Origin: Hungateiclostridiaceae bacterium UBA3922
Lineage (GTDB): Bacteria; Bacillota; Clostridia; Acetivibrionales; DTU013
DNA: 9,842 nt
Direction: 5' to 3'
NCBI GenBank assembly: GCA_002386045.1
Contig: DGEQ01000131.1
Span: forward strand, 1-9,842
Numbering within the stretch: the first letter of the stretch is position 1; the number at the start of each line of letters is the position of its first letter. The notes under the pieces are model-generated. The model ran no database searches. It was not told where the DNA came from and saw only the letters and a program-made list of their open reading frames with translations. The translations under genes and the position numbers were made by a program. Shown here one piece after another: positions 4,929 to 9,842 of the stretch.

Positions 4929-7886
4929 TTGCGAATATCAAATAAGCATTACAGGAATCTGAAATTAGGAGCAGTAATTGTTACACTAACAATAATTGCA
5001 GAACTGTCCCTCCCCCTGAAAACTAATACCGCTGAAATCCAGCGGACGGTTTATTACGGGGATGAGAGAGCGAATGCCGTTATTCGGCATCTCTCATTCA
5101 GTGATGTTGGGGCGGGTAATTGGGCCAGTGAAGCAATATACGAGGCAAGCGCGCTTGACATTCTGACTGGGTTCAAAGATGCAAGCGGGAGGTTTGGAAG
5201 GACTGTCCCCCTGACAAAGGAGGAAGCACTGTCTGTTGCTTACCGGGCCGCAGGACGCGGGGCCGAAGCGCAACAGTTGGGCACGGCCATAAATAATGCC
5301 AGGCTGCCGGCAAACAGGAAAACTGATTCTTTGGAAGTTTGGTATGATGGTTTTCTGCAGTTGGCAGCAAACGAACTCTTGATTTCTTTCAATGATTTAA
5401 ACGATGCCTTTAATGCAGACCAGACCTCTCTGGCTGAAGACAGTTTCAGAAGGCATGCTCCTGCTCAGCGGCAGGAAATGATCTATTGGCTTGCCCTGAC
5501 GCTGAATATCGGACCGGCGACACAAATCCGGGAAGCGGTCAACTACACCGACTGGCGGAGCGTTGACCCGGAAAAACTTCCGTATATTGAGGCAATGCTA
5601 CAGCATGGCATTATTTCCGGCAGCAACAACCGCATCAACCCCCGACAGTCTGTCACGAGGGAACAGGGTGCCCAAATCATCAAGAACGCAGAAGACTTCG
5701 TCCTGCAGGCGACAGGCCATACCAGGATTTCAGGCATTATCGAAGAAGTGTCCCCCATAATTGACCATAGCGGCGAGACTTCTACGAACGGCAGGAATAT
5801 CTATGTCGCGAATGCGGACGGCAGTTTTGCGTTGATCCGGACGGCAGTTCAGGATGCGCCGGGAACAGGAGGCAGGGATGAGAATGCCGGAACGGCATTG
5901 CCGGGGCAGGCGACGGAATTGGTCGTCTATAAAAACGGGACCATCGGCAACAGCAGCCTGCTGCAGAAAGGCGACAGGATCCGTTACATTTCCGACAGCA
6001 ACAACAAGATCAAGTATGTGCATGTTTTGTCAAATGTCAATGAAGTGAAATATGTGGCAGCCCAGGTCCAAAGCGTGGATCAGGTTAATCGGCTTATCGA
6101 TGTGATACAGTTGTTTGAAACCGATTACCCGGACCTCGGGGAAATTGCCGATAATGACGGTTTTTCCTGGTCGCAGGCGGCCAAAGCGACCTACAGGGTC
6201 TCCCCTCAGGCAAAAGTTACCATAAACGGCGCAAAGACCGACCTTTCTGCGATAACCGGTGATGCGACCGTTATCCTTACTATAGATGGCAATAATCTCG
6301 TGAAAGAGATACAGGGTGTCGATATTGGCATAAATGCAGAAGCCAGGAGGATCGTCAGGGGGATAGTCGAAGAAAACAATCCGAGCCTCGGATATATAAC
6401 TCTCTTCAACGAGGACGGTTCCGGCACCGGAAGCAATCCATTGACGCTCAGGATATACAACTACCTGGATCAGGGCAAAGTCGAAGTGTTCAGGAACCAC
6501 GAACCGGCAGATATCGACAGCGTCCAGGCCGGTGACACCGTATATTTGCGACTCGACAGCGACGGCTACATCGTTTCCGTGAGCGCCGTTGACAATTACT
6601 CGGTCCGGTACGCAAGGGTTATCTCAAAACTGCCGGCCCGGATAATAGTCGAGTACGATGACGGTTCGCAGCAAATCCTCGAGACAGGCGATGATATCAT
6701 CGTCATAAAGGACAGACGTCTTGCAGGCCTTGCTGCGTTGAGGGACGGAGACCGCGTGAGGCTGCTTCTGAACGAGACGCCCCGTTCGACAGAGTTGAAG
6801 GAAATCACGATCGAAGGCGACGATTATTATATAAATAATATATATAAAGGAAAGTTCGATAAAATAGACAGGATTTCAGATAAAATAACGGTCATCGGCA
6901 TGCAGGTCTTCAGGAAGGGAAGATGGGAGCTTGTTGACAGGAAAGGCGCTTCGATCCTTCCGTTGAGCGACAGTTTCAGGATTTATCTGAAGGATACACC
7001 CGTCAGTGTGAACGATGCAAACAGGCTGCTTTATCAGAACGAAGCATACATTGCCGTTGAGAGGACTTATGGCGGGATAGAGAAGGTGGTCATGATAACA
7101 GCCCGCAGCGACTTTGACAAAGAGGAGTCATCGACAGATACGGTCAGCGAACTCATTCCCGGCTCATCGAGCTTCAAAACGGCAAATGAGAACAGGACTG
7201 TCAGGTTCAATGACGGCAGCATCATCGTTAAGTACGGAAGGCTGGTGACGGGCAACAGTCTCAGCCACAATGACAAGGTTTACATGGCGCTCAACAGGGA
7301 CTACACGAGCGGCAATTTCTACGCGGCCGTTGTCAACGTAGAGGAGCCACCGGCCAACATGCTCACGATCTACCGTGGCAGGATCAGGGATATCAACCCG
7401 AGCAGGGATTTCACCGTAGAGTCGTTCTCACAGCTGCAGGGGATCGAATGGGAATATTACAATACGCCGAAAACTTTCAATATAACATTCGATACCAGGA
7501 TCCTGACGGAGGAAGGCGTCCTGAATGTCCGTGAATTCGTCGGTTACGGTGAAACGAGCTTTATTAACGACGTGGTTTATGTTGTTGCGGACGGGATCGA
7601 TGCAGTTCTTGTCAGCACAGCACCGTTCGGTACCGTGAACGTGAGGGGCACAGTATATTCTGCGGACGACAGTACGATCAGCATACGCAGGGCAAGCGCA
7701 TACAATCCTTCCACAAACAAGTGGGAGAACATTGCCGATGTGACCGCCAATATACTCAGCAACACCATCGTCATCGAGAACGGCAGACTGATCGATCCTT
7801 CATCGATCAGAAACGGCGATGTCGTAAGGATCATCAAGAGGGACAGTTCTGCGGGAGGAGATGCTTACATTATCATAGTGGAATGA
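4929..7886 (+). CDS. large SLH-domain surface protein with tandem beta modules
   Basis: Predicted exported wall-bound protein of 985 residues. A basic start (RISNKHYRNLK) and hydrophobic stretch (13-24) form a signal peptide; the cleavage site is unclear. Three SLH repeats follow: about 57-110 (FSDV, NWASEAIYEA, LTKEEAL), about 135-195 (degenerate, no TRAE-like motif) and about 205-260 (PYIEAMLQHGIISG, VTREQGA). SLH repeats bind secondary wall polymers. The remaining 268-985 look like eight tandem beta-rich modules of 72-107 residues, each opening with a strand such as VRGIVEE or YRGRIRDI and closing with a GD-V-hydrophobic strand such as AGDTVYLRLD or NGDVVRIIKR. No catalytic motif is recognised; a structural or scaffold role is inferred. 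TTG at 4929 is preferred because AAAGGG (4915-4920) lies 8 bases upstream, whereas an ATG at 4875 sits in the terminator loop. Start choice is moderately certain. Confidence 0.85.
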   Translation: MRISNKHYRNLKLGAVIVTLTIIAELSLPLKTNTAEIQRTVYYGDERANAVIRHLSFSDVGAGNWASEAIYEASALDILTGFKDASGRFGRTVPLTKEEALSVAYRAAGRGAEAQQLGTAINNARLPANRKTDSLEVWYDGFLQLAANELLISFNDLNDAFNADQTSLAEDSFRRHAPAQRQEMIYWLALTLNIGPATQIREAVNYTDWRSVDPEKLPYIEAMLQHGIISGSNNRINPRQSVTREQGAQIIKNAEDFVLQATGHTRISGIIEEVSPIIDHSGETSTNGRNIYVANADGSFALIRTAVQDAPGTGGRDENAGTALPGQATELVVYKNGTIGNSSLLQKGDRIRYISDSNNKIKYVHVLSNVNEVKYVAAQVQSVDQVNRLIDVIQLFETDYPDLGEIADNDGFSWSQAAKATYRVSPQAKVTINGAKTDLSAITGDATVILTIDGNNLVKEIQGVDIGINAEARRIVRGIVEENNPSLGYITLFNEDGSGTGSNPLTLRIYNYLDQGKVEVFRNHEPADIDSVQAGDTVYLRLDSDGYIVSVSAVDNYSVRYARVISKLPARIIVEYDDGSQQILETGDDIIVIKDRRLAGLAALRDGDRVRLLLNETPRSTELKEITIEGDDYYINNIYKGKFDKIDRISDKITVIGMQVFRKGRWELVDRKGASILPLSDSFRIYLKDTPVSVNDANRLLYQNEAYIAVERTYGGIEKVVMITARSDFDKEESSTDTVSELIPGSSSFKTANENRTVRFNDGSIIVKYGRLVTGNSLSHNDKVYMALNRDYTSGNFYAAVVNVEEPPANMLTIYRGRIRDINPSRDFTVESFSQLQGIEWEYYNTPKTFNITFDTRILTEEGVLNVREFVGYGETSFINDVVYVVADGIDAVLVSTAPFGTVNVRGTVYSADDSTISIRRASAYNPSTNKWENIADVTANILSNTIVIENGRLIDPSSIRNGDVVRIIKRDSSAGGDAYIIIVE
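5001..5010 (-). repeat. dispersed motif, short inverse copy in signal peptide
   Basis: Minus-strand reading GGGACAGTTC matches ten bases of the motif core. It encodes Glu-Leu-Ser at the end of the hydrophobic signal segment. At this length chance is possible, so it is listed as a partial copy. Confidence 0.3.
5097..5708 (+). other. three N-terminal SLH repeats
   Basis: Codes for residues 57-260 of the large surface protein. Repeats one and three keep the hydrophobic helix, the G-F/S turn and a TRAE-like box (TKEE, TREQ). The middle one has RQEMIYWLA where the box should be and is degenerate, so binding probably depends on the outer two. Confidence 0.75.
5200..5211 (-). repeat. dispersed motif, short inverse copy in SLH repeat 1
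   Basis: On the minus strand GGGGGACAGT is followed by CC, matching the first ten bases of the motif. It encodes Arg-Thr-Val-Pro-Leu just before the TKEE box of SLH repeat 1. This is a partial copy and could be chance. Confidence 0.3.
5730..7883 (+). repeat. eight tandem beta-module protein repeats
   Basis: Codes for residues 268-985 of the large surface protein. Module openings are seen at about residues 268, 375, 475, 561, 639, 739, 815 and 905. The closing GD-type strands are near 347, 443, 534, 606, 704, 780, 879 and 962. The similarity is at the level of protein pattern. The DNA copies have diverged and show no long identical stretches, so the array is old rather than freshly duplicated. 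Confidence 0.6.
7840..7850 (+). repeat. dispersed motif, partial copy near 3' end of the large SLH gene
   Basis: GGGACAGTTCT matches eleven core bases. It encodes Asp-Ser-Ser in the final loop (KRDSSAGG) before the last strand, in the same codon phase as the ddl copy. Confidence 0.35.
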
Positions 7887-7898
7887 TGCAGCATACAG

Positions 7899-7928
7899 CG
7901 GAACGATCTGATTCACAACGGAACGATC
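7899..7928 (+). repeat. short direct repeat between the two SLH genes
   Basis: CGGAACGATC occurs at 7899-7908 and again at 7919-7928, with starts 20 bases apart, just after the stop of the large SLH gene. The 132-base gap (7887-8018) shows no convincing promoter or terminator. A small hairpin CGGAA/TTCCG (7984-8002) lies just ahead of the next ribosome site. The two genes may be co-transcribed. Confidence 0.4.
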
Positions 7929-8006
7929 CGGCAGCGGATCAAGGCGGATAAAATCCAGAAGCAGAAGGAAATCAGAAGTGTAGCGGAAGTCTAATATTTC
8001 CGGACC

Positions 8007-8012
8007 GGAGGT
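8007..8012 (+). promoter_or_regulatory. ribosome binding site of the second SLH gene
   Basis: GGAGGT stands 6 bases before ATG 8019 and gives a strong, unambiguous start. Confidence 0.8.
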
Positions 8013-8018
8013 ACAGCC

Positions 8019-9545
8019 ATGAAGAAAAGAATCACAGCATTTCTGCTTATAATAACCACAATACTCCTCATGTGCGGGCATGCCTTTGCCCGGGAAGGCA
8101 TTTGCGGATATGAAGGAGGCATTTCGTCGGGTGAGGTGCCTGACAATACGACGTTCGATTACAAGGAAGTCACTTTCATCAGCGGCAAACCCGTCGTGTT
8201 TGAGGGGACACTTCTCATCAAAAAGAGCCAGAGGCAGGACAAGCTTACTACCACGTATACTTATAACCTCCGTAATGGCGAAAACACGCTTACGCGCGTG
8301 CTGACCTTCACCGCCGAGTCGGAAACGAAGGAGAACGGGCAGATCACTGAGACCGTCAGCCTAACTTCAGCCAGTGAGCGCGTAACCATCGACGGCGTCA
8401 CATACACTATCCCTAACCGCAATAATTACCAGTTTGCCCGTTCGACCCTGATCGATCCCAGGCCCGCTGTTACCTATCATGCAGGGAGCATATGGAGCAG
8501 GAAGGTATACCAGGTGGGGGCTGCGGCTGACGGCAACACTGTTACCATTGAATGTACAGGCACATACTATGGCTATGACCAGTACTGGGGCAATGCCGAG
8601 AGCCTGCTGCTCGATTATATTATCAGCGGCGAGAGGAATACCGGCGATGGCGTCGACATCTGGGGAGGCACGGCGACGATCGTCATATCATCGACTTCGA
8701 CAGAACAACTTGAATACTTTGAAAACAGGCCCAATCAGATTTCGTTCGCCGGCAGCTATGTCCAGAGCCGTATGAACAGCAACGTGCTGGAATATACGTG
8801 CATGATGCCGGAGTTTGATGCAAAAGGGATCTCGACGGACCGCATAGTCACGTACAGCGACAGCCTTGTCATCGAGACGTTCCCGATACAAAGGAGACTG
8901 GCGTCGGTTGATGTGAGGAATGCAAGGGGTCACTGGGCGGAGAATGATATCAGGCTCATGTTTGGCCTTGAAGTTTTCAAGGGGGACGGTTCTGCCTTTT
9001 ACCCGGACAATTACATGACGAGGGCTGAGTTTGCCGCAGCAATCGCGAGGGTCGCAAAAGAGGTGCCCCAGGACCCGACGCTTGTGAGACGGACTGCGAC
9101 GACACGAAGGACGACCGGGAAAGAGGTTGTTATATCGCCGTTTGATGATGTTTCGATAAACAATATCTATTTCAGTGACATCAAGAGTGTGTTTGAACGG
9201 GGGATAATGATGGGCAAAGGCGATAACCGGTTCGCGCCCAACGATTACATAACGAAGGCGGAAGCGACTGTTGCCATTATCAGGGCCCTTGGATTCGAAT
9301 CACTGGCACCCGCTCCGGTGGCAGTCACAAGTTTTCGCGATAATGACCTGATTCCTGAACATGCAAGGAATGCTGCGTATGTAGCGCAGAAAATCGGGAT
9401 CATCCAAAGTGACAGCAGGGGCAATATGAACCCTAACAAGAGGCTGACGAAGGCCGAGGGAGCATCACTGCTGCACAGCCTGATTAAGTACCTTCAGGAA
9501 GGCATCAGGAAAGACTACAGGGACAGGCTTATAAATTACTACTGA
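8019..9545 (+). CDS. SLH-domain surface protein with C-terminal anchor
   Basis: Predicted exported protein of 508 residues. The N-terminus MKKR followed by a hydrophobic run and AFA (22-24) is a clear signal peptide, with cleavage expected after Ala24. LLMC at 16-19 is not a good lipobox. Residues 25-295 are rich in Thr, Ser, Tyr and alternating hydrophobics, as in a beta-fold, and match no family I can name. Three SLH repeats make up the C-terminus: about 297-345 (HWAENDI, YMTRAEFAAAIARV), 372-425 (FSDIKSVFERGIMMGKGDNRFAPNDYITKAEA) and 435-490 (AAYVAQKIGIIQS, LTKAEGASLL). All three keep the TRAE/TKAE box that contacts secondary wall polymer in known SLH proteins. A Thr/Arg-rich linker (TATTRRTTGK) separates repeats one and two. 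It lies 132 bases after another SLH gene, and a terminator follows, so the pair may be one expression unit. Its specific role is unknown. Confidence 0.88.
   Translation: MKKRITAFLLIITTILLMCGHAFAREGICGYEGGISSGEVPDNTTFDYKEVTFISGKPVVFEGTLLIKKSQRQDKLTTTYTYNLRNGENTLTRVLTFTAESETKENGQITETVSLTSASERVTIDGVTYTIPNRNNYQFARSTLIDPRPAVTYHAGSIWSRKVYQVGAAADGNTVTIECTGTYYGYDQYWGNAESLLLDYIISGERNTGDGVDIWGGTATIVISSTSTEQLEYFENRPNQISFAGSYVQSRMNSNVLEYTCMMPEFDAKGISTDRIVTYSDSLVIETFPIQRRLASVDVRNARGHWAENDIRLMFGLEVFKGDGSAFYPDNYMTRAEFAAAIARVAKEVPQDPTLVRRTATTRRTTGKEVVISPFDDVSINNIYFSDIKSVFERGIMMGKGDNRFAPNDYITKAEATVAIIRALGFESLAPAPVAVTSFRDNDLIPEHARNAAYVAQKIGIIQSDSRGNMNPNKRLTKAEGASLLHSLIKYLQEGIRKDYRDRLINYY
8204..8217 (+). repeat. 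dispersed motif, near-full copy in second SLH gene
   Basis: GGGGACACTTCTCA differs from the motif at one base of 14. It encodes Gly-Thr-Leu-Leu in the unassigned beta region, in a codon phase different from that of the ddl copy. Confidence 0.4.
8907..9488 (+). other. three C-terminal SLH repeats
   Basis: Codes for residues 297-490 of the second surface protein. Boxes TRAE (334-337), TKAE (412-415) and TKAE (477-480) are intact in all three, unlike the degenerate middle repeat of the upstream protein, so this should be the stronger wall anchor of the two. Confidence 0.85.
8981..8993 (+). repeat. dispersed motif, partial copy in SLH repeat
   Basis: GGGGGACGGTTCT matches the 4762 variant over 13 bases. 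It encodes Gly-Asp-Gly-Ser in the loop before the TRAE box. SLH loops commonly carry a GDG-type sequence, so protein constraint may explain part of the match. Confidence 0.35.
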
Positions 9546-9641
9546 GGCTATAACCGATTCTGGCACCAAGGCTTTACAAGGGTACTTTTAAGTAGCCTTT
9601 GCACAAGACTTTCGAATATTCAGTAAATTGTCATGCATGAA

Positions 9642-9681
9642 ACCTGTGGAGCCCAATGGGCTAAAGGACAGGTGCTTTTTT
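9642..9681 (+). terminator. intrinsic terminator after the second SLH gene
   Basis: Outer stem ACCTGT (9642-9647) pairs with ACAGGT (9668-9673), and inner stem AGCCC (9650-9654) pairs with GGGCT (9658-9662) around an AAT loop. A small internal loop lies between the stems. A run of six T (9676-9681) follows two bases later. A weaker AAGGCT/AGCCTT hairpin at 9568-9599 lies closer to the stop codon but lacks a T run. Confidence 0.65.
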
Positions 9682-9810
9682 GTGATCATTCACCGGTTTT
9701 CCCGGGACAAGTCCGCAGGAAAGCTGGTTAATACCGGAATATCATGGTGCCTTGATATAGAATCCCGACAGAATGATGAATCTATCGAAACCGAAGGCAA
9801 AATCGAGAAA

Positions 9811-9825
9811 TTGAGAACTGTCCCC
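9811..9825 (-). repeat. dispersed motif, inverse copy before the next gene
   Basis: The minus-strand reading GGGGACAGTTCTCAA is identical over 15 bases to the copies at 1345 and 4734. It lies in a stretch with no convincing gene (9682-9842), seven bases ahead of the ribosome site at the window edge. Confidence 0.65.
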
Positions 9826-9832
9826 AAGAACT

Positions 9833-9839
9833 AAAGGAG
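9833..9839 (+). promoter_or_regulatory. ribosome binding site of a gene beyond the window
   Basis: AAAGGAG at the very end of the window is a good Shine-Dalgarno match. The start codon of the next + strand gene should fall a few bases after 9842. From 9682 to here no gene or clear promoter is seen. Confidence 0.5.
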
Positions 9840-9842
9840 TGT

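Noticed and set aside
8070..8078. Lipoprotein signal (LLMC) in the second SLH protein
   Set aside because: Met at the position before Cys is not a normal lipobox residue, and a good signal peptidase I site (AFA) follows.
9628..9834. 68-codon open frame after the second SLH gene, from a TTG
   Set aside because: It has no ribosome site, spans the predicted terminator, ends in the dispersed motif, and shows no family-like sequence.

Overview
The window looks like a chromosomal segment of a Gram-positive, Clostridia-type Firmicute. The signs are strong purine-rich Shine-Dalgarno sites, TTG/ATG start usage, an argS preceded by a DUF1934 (YwiB-type) gene as in many Firmicutes, a single long-form D-Ala-D-Ala ligase, and two exported proteins carrying S-layer homology (SLH) repeats. 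The genus cannot be fixed from the sequence. All six confident genes are on the + strand.

Layout: bases 1-559 hold no recognisable gene and end in a candidate sigma-A promoter (480-508). Then come ddl (560-1657) and murI (1697-2509), spaced as an operon. They supply the D-Ala-D-Ala dipeptide and the D-Glu of the peptidoglycan stem peptide. A second candidate promoter (2533-2561) precedes a DUF1934 gene (2594-3049), which overlaps argS (3024-4718) by 26 bases. Downstream of argS are two direct copies of a short GC-rich motif and an intrinsic terminator (4851-4900). Next are two S-layer-type proteins: a 985-residue protein with three N-terminal SLH repeats and about eight tandem beta-type modules (4929-7886), and a 508-residue protein with a signal peptide and three C-terminal SLH repeats (8019-9545). 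An intrinsic terminator (9642-9681) closes this part. The last bases carry a ribosome binding site for a gene that starts beyond the window.

Taken together, the segment is mostly about the cell envelope (wall precursor synthesis plus wall-anchored surface proteins), with a translation gene pair in the middle. No mobile element, CRISPR array, tRNA or rRNA gene was seen.

The most unusual signal is a dispersed motif, GGGGGACRGTTCTCAA. It occurs in full or near-full form between genes and inside coding sequence, on both strands and in different reading phases. One 19-base identical pair joins the inside of ddl to the region after argS. The modular large SLH protein is the second item worth attention. 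I did not see an obviously new enzymatic or defence system.
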